DNA of 64,000 nt from Terriglobia bacterium (GTDB taxonomy: Bacteria > Acidobacteriota > Terriglobia > Terriglobales > Acidobacteriaceae). Shown here piece after piece: positions 35,710 to 43,935 of the stretch. Under the pieces are notes generated by a model. It saw only the letters and a program-made list of their open reading frames with translations. It ran no database searches and was not told where the DNA came from. Where the stretch lies: NCBI GenBank assembly GCA_020073665.1, contig JAIQEU010000006.1, positions 186,001 to 250,000 of the forward strand. The letters run 5' to 3'. The translations under genes and the position numbers were made by a program. Position 1 is the stretch's first letter; each line of letters opens with the position of its first letter.

Positions 35710-36786
35710 AGCTCTCACGCAGCACAGCCCGCTCTCCCTACATGGAATTTGCCAAGCTGCGCTCGGCAGCAAAGTACAACCTTGCCGCCAGCGGCGTGAT
35801 GAGCTATCCCCTGGCGGAGCTTCCGGTGCACATGCAGGATCTGGAGATCAATGGCCAGACCATCTACGGCTACGCGCCGTTGCAGGAAAGCCTGGCGCGG
35901 AAGAACCAGGTTTCGCCCGACTGTGTAGTGGCAGCGGCGGGTACGTCGATGGCCAACCATCTGGCCATGGCCGCAACCTTCGAGCCGGGTGACGAGGTTC
36001 TGATCGAAGAGCCTACTTATGAACTGCTCTTAAGTGCAGCAAAGTACCTGGGAGCAGAAATTCGACGCTTCCCCCGGCGCTTTGAGGAAGGCTTCCGCAT
36101 CAACCCAGAGGAGGTTGCCAGACAGATCACGTCTCGCACCCGCTTAGTGGTGATCACGAACCTGCACAATCCCAGCAGCGCCTTCACCGACGAAGCGACG
36201 CTCACTGCCGTAGGGGACATTGCACATAGGGTTGGTGCACGAGTTCTGGTGGACGAAGTCTACCTGGAAGCTATGTTTGACCAACCGACTCGCTCCGCGT
36301 TTCACCTCGGCAGTCATTTCCTAGCCACCAATAGCCTGACTAAGGCCTACGGATTAAGCGGTCTACGCTGTGGCTGGATACTGGCGGAGCCCGAACTCTC
36401 CGAGCGCATCTACCCCGGTGCATATTGCGGAACTGCTAAGCGTGCTTGCCCTGAATAACCTGGATCGAGTCGGGGCGCGAGCCAAGGCGCTTCTGGACGC
36501 CAACCGGCAATGTTTGAACGCACTCCTGGATTCGCGTCCTGACCTGGAGTGTTTTCGCCCGGCATTTGGAACCGTGGTGTTTCCCAAGCTGCGCCAAGGC
36601 AGCGTTGACGAACTATTTGCCTTGCTGGGGCGAGAGTACGAGACCAGCGTGGTGCCCGGACGCTACTTTGACATGCCTCAGCATTTTCGCATCGGAATCG
36701 GTGGCCCTGTCGAAATGACCGCCGAAGGCCTTGCCCGGCTGGGCCGGGCGCTCGACCAGATGGCCGCAGAATTAACCAAACTTTAA
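35706..36786 (+). pseudogene. PLP-dependent aminotransferase (class I/II), frameshifted
   Basis: The 5' part (35706-36458) encodes a class I/II aminotransferase N-terminal portion through the PLP lysine region (TNSLTKAYGLSGLRCGW). After SERI near 36411 the frame runs into unrelated residues and stops. The homologous C-terminal part resumes one frame on (HIAELLSVLALNNLDRVGARAKALL through RIGIGGPVEM) and ends at 36786. Relatives usually have about ten extra residues at the junction, so this looks like a short deletion that is not a multiple of three, or an assembly error. The small domain and the Arg that binds the carboxylate (FRIGIGG) are in the second frame, so an unrepaired product would be inactive. 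The start overlaps the permease stop by ATGA. Confidence 0.75.
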
Positions 36787-36793
36787 TGACCCC

Positions 36794-36815
36794 GCAACAA
36801 TCCTGCAACAAGCCT
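36794..36815. promoter_or_regulatory. 11-bp tandem direct repeat before the response regulator gene
   Basis: GCAACAATCCT followed directly by GCAACAAGCCT (10 of 11 identical). Direct repeats with 11-bp period are the usual binding pattern of OmpR/PhoB regulators, which suggests autoregulation of the gene starting at 36883. Confidence 0.4.
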
Positions 36816-36882
36816 GGCGCAAACTCTTGGCACCACCAAGCCTTGGCGTTTCAGTGCCTTTTGCGGAGTCAGGCCCAGCAGA

Positions 36883-37614
36883 ATGAGCTCTCTCGAGTCT
36901 CCCCAGCAACTCTGGACTGCAAAACCCCTGATCTTCGTCGTTGAAGATGACGAGGATATCGCCCGCCTGATCTGCTACCACCTGGATAGTTCCGGCTATC
37001 TGACCCGCTGGTTTCCGGATTCCTCGTCGGTCATTGAAGAGGCTGTCCGCACTGTGCCGTCGCTGTTTCTCCTGGACGTCATGATCCCCGGCAGTGACGG
37101 GTTCGAACTCTGCCGCCACATCCGCTCGACCAAAGTCCTGTCAGCGGCGCACATCATTTTCCTGACGGCAAGGGGAGGCGAGACCAACCGCGTTAAAGGC
37201 CTGGAATTAGGTGGAGACGATTACATTACCAAGCCTTTCAGCCCCCGCGAACTAGTGGCCAGAGTGCGGGCTGTGCTGCGCAGCTCGCAGGACTTCTCCG
37301 CACCCGAACTGCTGAGGCTGGGTCAGATTGAGATCAATACCGCCTCCATGACCGTAAAAGTGCGCGAGACCCCTGTGCCTACTACGGTGCGTGAGTTCCG
37401 GTTATTAGACTATCTCGCCCGCCACGCTACCCGCGTTTTCACCCGCGACCAGCTTCTGGACGCGGTGTGGACGGAAGCTTCCTTCGTGACACCCCGCTCG
37501 GTGGATGTTTACGTGCGACGTCTGCGCGAGAAAATCGAGCAGGATCCCGACAATCCTGCTTATCTGAAAACCGTGCGTGGCATCGGCTATCGTTTCGATG
37601 TCCCCAAGCAGTAG
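36883..37614 (+). CDS. OmpR/PhoB family response regulator
   Basis: 243 aa. Receiver domain (16-130): acidic pocket VVEDDED, phospho-acceptor Asp in LFLLDVMIPGSDG, switch Thr in FLTARGG and Lys in DDYITKPFS. Winged-helix domain (about 140-243): VPTTVREFRLLDYLARH, TRDQLLDAVWTE, SVDVYVRRLREKIEQDPDNP and TVRGIGYRF. No kinase gene is adjacent, so its partner lies elsewhere. The sequence leans towards the PhoB/PhoP subgroup. Confidence 0.92.
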   Translation: MSSLESPQQLWTAKPLIFVVEDDEDIARLICYHLDSSGYLTRWFPDSSSVIEEAVRTVPSLFLLDVMIPGSDGFELCRHIRSTKVLSAAHIIFLTARGGETNRVKGLELGGDDYITKPFSPRELVARVRAVLRSSQDFSAPELLRLGQIEINTASMTVKVRETPVPTTVREFRLLDYLARHATRVFTRDQLLDAVWTEASFVTPRSVDVYVRRLREKIEQDPDNPAYLKTVRGIGYRFDVPKQ

Positions 37615-37712
37615 CTCGCGGGGGAGTCTTTATCGGTCAGCGAGTTTTTCCCGCCCAGCCAGTTAGGCCCAGACAAGCCACAATTGTTACAATGCTTGGC
37701 CGAGGAGGGCAC

Positions 37713-37946
37713 ATGTCGAACTACACAAGGATGTTGACCGACTTACAGCAGGAACGAACCCGTATGCAGCAAGAAATACGAAGTTTGGATCAAGCCATTG
37801 GAGCCCTGAAGCGGGTTTTGGGGCGAAGCCAGGTTAGCGCAACGGCCGCGCCGAAAAGGAGGTTGTCGCTGGCCGGGCGCCGGAGAATCGCGGCGGCCCA
37901 ACGGGCAAGGTGGGCAAAATTCCGCCAGCAAAAGCTGGCTGCCTAG
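37713..37946 (+). CDS. Small basic protein with coiled coil and RR.AAAQRARWAK tail
   Basis: 77 aa from ATG 37713 with GAGG-AGGG five bases upstream. The first 40 residues predict a coiled coil (LQQERTRMQQEIRSLDQAIGAL). The last 30 are strongly basic (KRRLSLAGRRRIAAAQRARWAKF), a motif I associate with small nucleic-acid-binding proteins of acidobacteria, with similarity to the R-x-x-I-xxAQ+ARWAK tails seen in many copies there. No function is known to me. A DNA-organising role is inferred from charge only. Confidence 0.7.
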   Translation: MSNYTRMLTDLQQERTRMQQEIRSLDQAIGALKRVLGRSQVSATAAPKRRLSLAGRRRIAAAQRARWAKFRQQKLAA

Positions 37947-37952
37947 GAGTGC

Positions 37953-39350
37953 TCACTCTGGCGTTGAGCGACCGTCACCCGGTTCCTGACGAAGCGCCTG
38001 CAAGTCGATTCCGAGTTGCTCCGCTTTTTTATACAAGTGGCTGCGCTCCAGGCCTAGCCCTTTCGCAGTGTTGGTAATGTGGTAATTGCAGCGTTTGAGT
38101 TCGGCCAGGATTACCTCTCGCTCGAAACCTTGCACGCGGTTCGCGAGCGGGCCCGAACCAGTCGCCACGGACTGTGCGTCCATGGGTTGGGGTAACGCCA
38201 GATGCACCGTGGCCAGATCGACCTGCCCGTCCGTTGCCAACAGCATCAGGCGCTCCACCACGTTGCGCAATTCACGGACGTTTCCGGGCCAGGCATGCGC
38301 TTGCAGTGCCTGGACAGCCTCCGGCGTGAAGGGAATCGGTTTCCAGCCGTTTTGCAGGCAGACTTGCCGGGCGAAGTGTTCCACCAGCGTAGGGATATCT
38401 TCGCGGCGCTCGCGTAACGGTGGCAGCAGTAACGGAAAAACGTACACGCGATGAAATAAATCCCGGCGGAACTTCCCCTCGCCAACCAATGTTTCCAGGT
38501 TGCGATGGGTCGCGACGATGACTCGCACGTCGACCGCGACCGGCTTGTCTCCCCCAATGCGTTCGACTTCGCCTTCTTCCAGTACCCGCAGCAACTTGGC
38601 CTGCATCGGCAACGGCATGTCGCCGATTTCATCCAGGAATATCGTGCCGTGGTCTGCTTGCTCAAACTTGCCGAGATGACGGCCGGCGGCGCCGGTGAAC
38701 GAGCCTTTCTCGTGGCCAAACAGTTCTGACTCGATTAACTCTGCCGGAACCGCGGCGCAATTCAAGGTGACAAATGGTCCGGAAGCGCGCGGGCTGCGTT
38801 CGTGCAGGGTGCGAGCGACCAGTTCTTTGCCGGTACCGGTCTCCCCGAGGATGCAGATGCGAGTCTCGCTGGCCGCGACGCGTTCCACCTGGGCCATGAA
38901 CTTGCGCATGGTGTCCCCGCTCCAGATGATCTCGTGCTTGCCCAGGCGCTGCCGCAACTGCCGGTTCTCGGACTCCAACCGCTGCAGGCGAAGCGCGTTC
39001 TCGACCGTGAGCAAAAGCTTTTCGGTGGAGATGGGCTTCTCCAGAAAGTCGAGCGCGCCCAGGCGGGTGGCGCGGACCGCCATCTCGATGTGCGCCTGGC
39101 CCGACATCATGACCACCGGCGTCGCCACTCCTTGCGACTTCAGATCTTCCAGCAGCGACAACCCATCCTTCCCGGGCATCACCACATCGGAAAGCACCAG
39201 GTCGAAGTGCTGCGACTTGGCCAGTTCAAGCGCCCTCGCCGCGTTGTCACACACCGTAGCTTCATGGCCTGCCAGGCGGAAGGCGCGCGACAGCGAAGCC
39301 AGGGTATTGGCTTCGTCATCAACGATCAGCAGATTCGCTTTCTGCAGCAC
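37953..39350 (-). CDS. Sigma-54-dependent response regulator (NtrC/NtrX family)
   Basis: 465 aa. Receiver 1-125 (Asp in LVLSDVVMPGKDG), AAA+ domain about 140-375 with Walker A GETGTGKELVA, the sigma-54 contact loop as GSFTGA (usual GAFTGA), Walker B TIFLDEIGD and the arginine-finger region. A Fis-type helix-turn-helix lies at about 415-455 (VILAELKRCNYHITNTAKGLGLERSHLYKK, in part). It activates sigma-54 promoters when phosphorylated, presumably by the kinase encoded 9 bp upstream. Confidence 0.92.
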   Translation of the reverse strand: MLQKANLLIVDDEANTLASLSRAFRLAGHEATVCDNAARALELAKSQHFDLVLSDVVMPGKDGLSLLEDLKSQGVATPVVMMSGQAHIEMAVRATRLGALDFLEKPISTEKLLLTVENALRLQRLESENRQLRQRLGKHEIIWSGDTMRKFMAQVERVAASETRICILGETGTGKELVARTLHERSPRASGPFVTLNCAAVPAELIESELFGHEKGSFTGAAGRHLGKFEQADHGTIFLDEIGDMPLPMQAKLLRVLEEGEVERIGGDKPVAVDVRVIVATHRNLETLVGEGKFRRDLFHRVYVFPLLLPPLRERREDIPTLVEHFARQVCLQNGWKPIPFTPEAVQALQAHAWPGNVRELRNVVERLMLLATDGQVDLATVHLALPQPMDAQSVATGSGPLANRVQGFEREVILAELKRCNYHITNTAKGLGLERSHLYKKAEQLGIDLQALRQEPGDGRSTPE

Positions 39351-39359
39351 CGGTTCTCC

Positions 39360-41180
39360 TTATCGTGTTGCGCCGGTACTCTGGCCGGGCGGTTGAATTT
39401 TGTCATGATCACGCGGCAGTTCAATCAGGAAAGTTGTCCCGTGTCCGGGTTGGCTCTGCACGCTGATCTTGCCGCCATGGTCGCTCACCACCGACTGCAC
39501 GATGGCCAGCCCCAGCCCGGTGCCATGCGATTTGCTGGTGTAATAGGGCGTAAACAGGCGCTCGCACTCTTCCGGTGTCAGGCCAGTTCCCGTGTCGGAA
39601 ACTTCGAGGAGAGCGTGTTCGCCATCCTGCCGGGTCCGCAGCGTGAGCGTACCACCTCCAGGCATGGCGTCCATGGCATTCAATACCAAATTCGAGATGG
39701 CGCGGTGGAGCAGTTCGGGGTCGGCCGCGATGGATGCCATACCCTCGCCCAGCGCCAGCGTGCACAGGATGGGCGGCCCGTCCGGCAAACGCAGTTGCGC
39801 TTGAAACAGCCGGGCAACGTTCTGTACCACATCATTCAGATCGATCCGCTGGAACTGCGGCTGTGGCATCTTGGAGAATTCGCTGAAGCGGGAAATGATG
39901 GCCTTCAGGTTGGCGATTTCGGCCAGCAACGTGGACGAACTTTCCCGAAAGACCTCTTCAAACTGTTCCGGGCTGTGCTGGCGCGCCCGAACCAGGTTCT
40001 CTACCGTCAATTGCAGTGGGAACAGCGGGTTCTTCAGTTCATGCGCCAGTCGCCGTGCGAGTTCGCGCCACGCAGCTACGCGCTCAGTCTGCACCAGCTG
40101 TTCTTTCTGCTCCAGCAGTTCATGGGTCATGCGGTTAAATGCTGCGGCCAACTCGCCCAGTTCGTCGGATGAGGTGACCTCTACCTGTGTGCTCCAGTTC
40201 CCATCTGCGACCGCGCGCGCCGCTTCTGCGAGTTGTTCCACCGGTCGGGTGACGCGCCCTGCTGCCCAGCCGCTCAGCAGGATTGCCAACACGATGCTCG
40301 CACCTCCCACCAGCATCGCGGCCGAGCGGATGTGCTGGAGTAAGTCCACATAGGGACGAAGCGAGTTGCCGACTAAGAGCACACCCAGCGTCTGCCTGTC
40401 TTGCCCGGCCAGCGGGATGGCGTGTACGGTCTCATCGTCCGCGGCAGCGGACGACCAATGAACGATCTCTGTGCTTTCCTGCTTTTGCAGAAGGACCTGC
40501 TGGATGAGAGGCGCCACCCGGTCCGGATTCTGCAGGCTCCCCGATGGGTCAATCAGAAGTTGCGGCGCAAATCCGGTTCCAAGGTTCTGGTAGAAAAGCG
40601 CCCGCATGCCGCTGGGCAACTCCAGGCTGGCAAGAAACTCCTTATCCACGCGGCGGCCACCGATCACATAAAGCGGCCGCTCGCCCGCGCCCACGGCGCG
40701 CACCGCAGACAAAGCCAGGGTCGCATTTTCGGGCAACTCCTCTTGCTTCAGGAAAGCGTCCTTCGGTGCCGACTGAATTGCTTGCAGGGGGGAGTACTTG
40801 TATCCGAACTTGGCCGGCCACTGCGCCGAGGAAACGATCGTTCCTTCGCTGTTCACGAACTCCAGAAAATCAAGTTGCTGGTTTTCCGCGATATTCCTGG
40901 CTTCGGTTACGTAGGCACTGTAATCAGGAGATCCCTGGGCCAACGCTAGTGCCATCCGGGTAACACTTTCACTGTCGGCGATGGCTTGCACGTGTTGCAC
41001 TACGTCTTCACCTCGGCGATTGAACTCGCGACGGAACTGCGCTACCAGGGCGGTGGTACGTTCTTCGTTCGAACGCTCAAATGCACGACGGGTAATGGCA
41101 GAAACGATCCAGGTAACGGCAGCCACGGAGAGGAAGACGGTCAGCGCGAACACCGCCAGAAGTTTGCGCCGAAAACTCAT
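39360..41180 (-). CDS. NtrY-like membrane sensor histidine kinase
   Basis: 606 aa from ATG 41180, which overlaps the stop of the solute-binding protein by 4 bp. Membrane helix about 6-28, periplasmic sensor of about 250 residues, second helix near 285-305, HAMP (RVTRPVEQLAEAARAVADGNW), H-box RRLAHELKNPLFPLQ, N-box NLVLNAMDAMPGG and G-boxes DTGTGL, GTGLGLAI. The H-box of the form AHEIKNPLTPIQ-like marks NtrY relatives. Coupled synthesis with a solute-binding protein suggests ligand sensing through it. Confidence 0.9.
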   Translation of the reverse strand: MSFRRKLLAVFALTVFLSVAAVTWIVSAITRRAFERSNEERTTALVAQFRREFNRRGEDVVQHVQAIADSESVTRMALALAQGSPDYSAYVTEARNIAENQQLDFLEFVNSEGTIVSSAQWPAKFGYKYSPLQAIQSAPKDAFLKQEELPENATLALSAVRAVGAGERPLYVIGGRRVDKEFLASLELPSGMRALFYQNLGTGFAPQLLIDPSGSLQNPDRVAPLIQQVLLQKQESTEIVHWSSAAADDETVHAIPLAGQDRQTLGVLLVGNSLRPYVDLLQHIRSAAMLVGGASIVLAILLSGWAAGRVTRPVEQLAEAARAVADGNWSTQVEVTSSDELGELAAAFNRMTHELLEQKEQLVQTERVAAWRELARRLAHELKNPLFPLQLTVENLVRARQHSPEQFEEVFRESSSTLLAEIANLKAIISRFSEFSKMPQPQFQRIDLNDVVQNVARLFQAQLRLPDGPPILCTLALGEGMASIAADPELLHRAISNLVLNAMDAMPGGGTLTLRTRQDGEHALLEVSDTGTGLTPEECERLFTPYYTSKSHGTGLGLAIVQSVVSDHGGKISVQSQPGHGTTFLIELPRDHDKIQPPGQSTGATR

Positions 41181-42544
41181 GGCTTCTCCGTCCCCAGCCA
41201 CACCTCCGGCAGTCGCCAGAGTGCATCGGGGTCCTGCCCCCAGTCTTTCACGATTGCCGACAGTGCGTAACTCGAGCGGATATGAAGCAGAGGAATGACC
41301 CGCTGCGACTGGATGAGGGTGCTTTCGGCGGCGTAGAGATCGCTGACTGAGTTCCCGGTGAACTTGGGCGGCGTCAAGCCTAGCCCTGCCGCGACGCCGG
41401 TAAGCGCTACCCTGGCATTCAGCGAGGGCAGCACGATTCGCACCAGGCGCACATCCGCGGAGTTGGCCGCGCTGAGCTGCAGCTTTAAGCCGGCATCGCG
41501 CGCGTTGAGTGAGATTCGTTCCGCCACCACGCGAGCCACCGGATCGGTCGGGTCGTAGCCGAGTGTCCAGATGGGGACTTGCTGCGCCTCATCCCGCAGC
41601 TCGCGAGCCCGCGGCAGATCGGGACCTGTTGGAAAAAGAAAGGCATAGCCGGTCAGCCAGTTGGGCAGCAGGCTGCCCGCGAGTTCGCCTCCGCCTTGCA
41701 GCAGCACCGTGTTGAGTGAACTGCGGTCAAGGCTAAGCGCGAGCGCCTCGCGCGGTTTGCCGTCTTCGGGCGACTGGCGCTCGCGGCTGAAAACCAGAGC
41801 CATCAGTTCAACCGGGGCCGAACTCTCCACCTGCCTGCCTTCTGCGGCGGCGCGGTGCGCCTGCTCCGGCGCAACCTCAACTAAATCGGCCTTGCCGAGG
41901 TCCAGAGAAATCATCTGTTCCCGCAGGCTTTTGCCCATCTCGATTTCGATCGAATCCACGAACGGGCGCCCGCCCCAGTATTCGTCACGGGAGGTTAAGG
42001 TCAGCTTCTTTCCCGGCTGCCAGTCTGCAATCGCAAATGGTCCCGTGCCGAAGAGTTTGTTGCCGTCCCGCTTGGCGATGGCGTTTCGAGGCAGCGCCAG
42101 TTCGGCAGGGAAGTCGGGCACAGCGGCGTCGCATTCAATGATCACCGAGTCCGTGGCGGGAAAGACTTTCCACGTCGGGTTCGAGGCTCGCAGCGAAGCA
42201 GCGACCGTATCGGGCGTGAACGCGGACCCGTTATGAAACTTGACGCCCGTGCGCAGCATAAACTGCCAGCGCTGTCCCCCGGGCTCGGACTGCCACGAAC
42301 TCGCCAGCGCCGGTTGCGCTTGGCCCCGATCATCAAGAATGACCAGCGTGTCAAAGACCAGCCGGGAAATATTCTGGGCCGCCGTGGAATTCGCTTGAAC
42401 CGGATCGGCGGGATCGAGTGACGCCGGCGCGGCTCGAATGGCCACGTGCAAGGTTCCGCCGTAACGCGGACGCGTGGCCGCGCTGCTAACCGCTGCCCAC
42501 ACCAGGCTACTGGCCACAAGTAAGGGTAAGACGATACGCCTCAT
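41177..42544 (-). CDS. ABC-type solute-binding protein, family 5 (peptide/nickel/opine type)
   Basis: 455 aa from ATG 42544. Signal peptide MRRIVLPLLVASSLVWAAVSSA, then the family entry motif RYGGTLHVAIRAAPASLDP and LASSWQSEPGGQRWQFMLRTGVKFHNG. Binds peptides or similar ligands in the periplasm. No permease or ATPase gene is nearby; the downstream partner is a sensor kinase, so it may work as a ligand-presenting co-receptor. The start lies 38 bp inside the gene upstream, an unusually long overlap, but the signal peptide and GGGG ribosome binding site support it. Confidence 0.85.
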   Translation of the reverse strand: MRRIVLPLLVASSLVWAAVSSAATRPRYGGTLHVAIRAAPASLDPADPVQANSTAAQNISRLVFDTLVILDDRGQAQPALASSWQSEPGGQRWQFMLRTGVKFHNGSAFTPDTVAASLRASNPTWKVFPATDSVIIECDAAVPDFPAELALPRNAIAKRDGNKLFGTGPFAIADWQPGKKLTLTSRDEYWGGRPFVDSIEIEMGKSLREQMISLDLGKADLVEVAPEQAHRAAAEGRQVESSAPVELMALVFSRERQSPEDGKPREALALSLDRSSLNTVLLQGGGELAGSLLPNWLTGYAFLFPTGPDLPRARELRDEAQQVPIWTLGYDPTDPVARVVAERISLNARDAGLKLQLSAANSADVRLVRIVLPSLNARVALTGVAAGLGLTPPKFTGNSVSDLYAAESTLIQSQRVIPLLHIRSSYALSAIVKDWGQDPDALWRLPEVWLGTEKP

Positions 42545-43730
42545 ATTTCCCCGATTCCGAATTGTGAGAAACCACCATTGCGCCGCTGCCACCCGAATCC
42601 GCCCACAGCGCGGTGATGCTGCCGTCGAAATCCAGGGCCTGGCTTACCGGCGCCGGCTCGCGGTCTGCCATCTCGAACGCGCGTACGCTATCGGCAGAGA
42701 CATCGCCACTTCGTGTGGCCAGGATCTGCCAACCTGATCCACAACCGGTATGCACGCTGGCGAGGTCGCTGCCCCAGCCCAGCCTGCCCGCAGTCTGATC
42801 GGTAACTCCGTCAAGCAGATGAACCTGGCCGCTCACCGTGGCCAACAGCCACAAGGTGTACTTCTCTCTGGGTAGCGCGGCGGCTGAGTAGAATGCCGGT
42901 GCCGTAGTCTGCTTGCCGATTCCCGGCGTGAGTGCTCCGGTGAAGAAGTTCCTCGCCGGACTAAAGAACGCGTTCAGACTGTTCTGCTCGCTTCCCAAGG
43001 GCCAGGGATCGTCGCTGTCTCGGCAGTTGAGCCCGAGCGGCGCGGTGATTGTGCTCTGGCAGTAGACCCCCGGCAGGTAGGCGTCAAACAGGTGATCTTT
43101 GCGAACGAAAAGTCGCCCCCGCAGATCGCGCGGCCACGGCCGCGAATGTTTTATGGGTAGCGCCTGTTCCATCTGCCAGCGACTGTCCTGAAAACGGTAA
43201 AGCGTGGCTCGGTCGGGATCCAACACCACTAGGTGAGCCGGGCTGCCTTCAAGCACTGCGGCGTCCAGGATGCGATCCTCTTGAGCCCAGAGCAGCGTCT
43301 TGTGGATGGTCAGAGGAGCGCTCTCGCGGGATATGTTTGCCGTTTCCGGATGCGGCAGAGAGATCATCACGACCGACGACTCATTGTTGCCGAGGTGAAT
43401 CTCGGCTACCCAGACGTAACTAGCGATGTTTTCCGAGACTGAAACCTGCACCGTAGCTGCGGCCTGGTCAGCTTTCACAAAACGCAACCCCAATGCGGCA
43501 GCGTGAGTCAACACTTGGCGGCGGACCTCTTCAAAATCGGTCTTAGCAAGGGATGAGCGATTGGTGAATTCCAAGCTCACGGCTCCCGGGCCGGTTACCG
43601 CCACGATTTTGTGCGCCAGTTGCTCGGCGGGCGCACTCCAGTCGGTGGCCGACATCACTGTTGGTAAAAGATACAGGAGGCCAACCAGGGCGCAAGCAAC
43701 GCGTTGGAGGCGTATGGATGAGGCAGGCAT
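42507..43730 (-). CDS. Secreted protein of unknown function, beta-rich
   Basis: 407 aa from ATG 43730. Signal peptide within residues 1-28 (VACALVGLLYLLPTVMSA). No family recognised. Several segments look like blades of a beta-propeller (HLVVLDPDRATLYRFQDSRW, LWLLATVSGQVHLLDGV, ITALWADSGGSGAMVVS). The N-terminal 130 residues (AHKIVAVTGPGAVSLEFTNRSSL) may be a separate domain. Co-transcribed with the binding protein and the kinase/regulator pair. Two cysteines pairs (C near VYCQ..NCRD) could form a disulphide. Confidence 0.65.
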   Translation of the reverse strand: MPASSIRLQRVACALVGLLYLLPTVMSATDWSAPAEQLAHKIVAVTGPGAVSLEFTNRSSLAKTDFEEVRRQVLTHAAALGLRFVKADQAAATVQVSVSENIASYVWVAEIHLGNNESSVVMISLPHPETANISRESAPLTIHKTLLWAQEDRILDAAVLEGSPAHLVVLDPDRATLYRFQDSRWQMEQALPIKHSRPWPRDLRGRLFVRKDHLFDAYLPGVYCQSTITAPLGLNCRDSDDPWPLGSEQNSLNAFFSPARNFFTGALTPGIGKQTTAPAFYSAAALPREKYTLWLLATVSGQVHLLDGVTDQTAGRLGWGSDLASVHTGCGSGWQILATRSGDVSADSVRAFEMADREPAPVSQALDFDGSITALWADSGGSGAMVVSHNSESGKYEAYRLTLTCGQ

Positions 43731-43781
43731 GTCTGGATTGCGCGAATTATAAACCGTGCAGTGCACTGGATTCGCCCTCGA

Positions 43782-43860
43782 CTCGGTGTTCTCCGTGTCC
43801 TCTGTGGTTCAAGTCTTCAAGAACCAAGAATTCACAACCGAGGACACGGAGGACACCGAG
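43782..43860. repeat. Long imperfect inverted repeat with CTCCGTGTCCTCTGTGGTT core
   Basis: Left arm 43782-43810 and right arm 43836-43860 pair over about 24 bp with few mismatches around a 25-nt loop. A related single arm (CTCTGTGTCCCCTGTGGTT) lies at 54060-54078. Similar sequence recurs between genes of soil bacteria, so this is probably a dispersed intergenic repeat, not a gene-specific site. Confidence 0.6.
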
Positions 43861-43876
43861 AAGTTTGTACTCTGGT

Positions 43877-43915
43877 TACCGGGTGACACGACTTCCCATT
43901 GCGTGTCACCCGGTA
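43877..43915. terminator. Perfect 14-bp inverted repeat downstream of the SPFH gene
   Basis: TACCGGGTGACACG, an 11-nt loop and CGTGTCACCCGGTA, 20 bp after the SPFH stop on the minus strand. It is a strong hairpin without a following T-run. Possible terminator or RNA-stability element. Confidence 0.45.
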
Positions 43916-43935
43916 TTCCGGCCGGCTATTAAAAC

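Noticed and set aside
37617-37640. CTCGC...GCGAGTTTTT after the OmpR-type regulator as a terminator
   Set aside because: Five-bp stem with a 20-nt loop; not convincing despite the five Ts.
38802-40172. 456-codon plus-strand frame across the NtrC and NtrY genes
   Set aside because: It spans two well-supported minus-strand genes and their junction; a compositional artefact.
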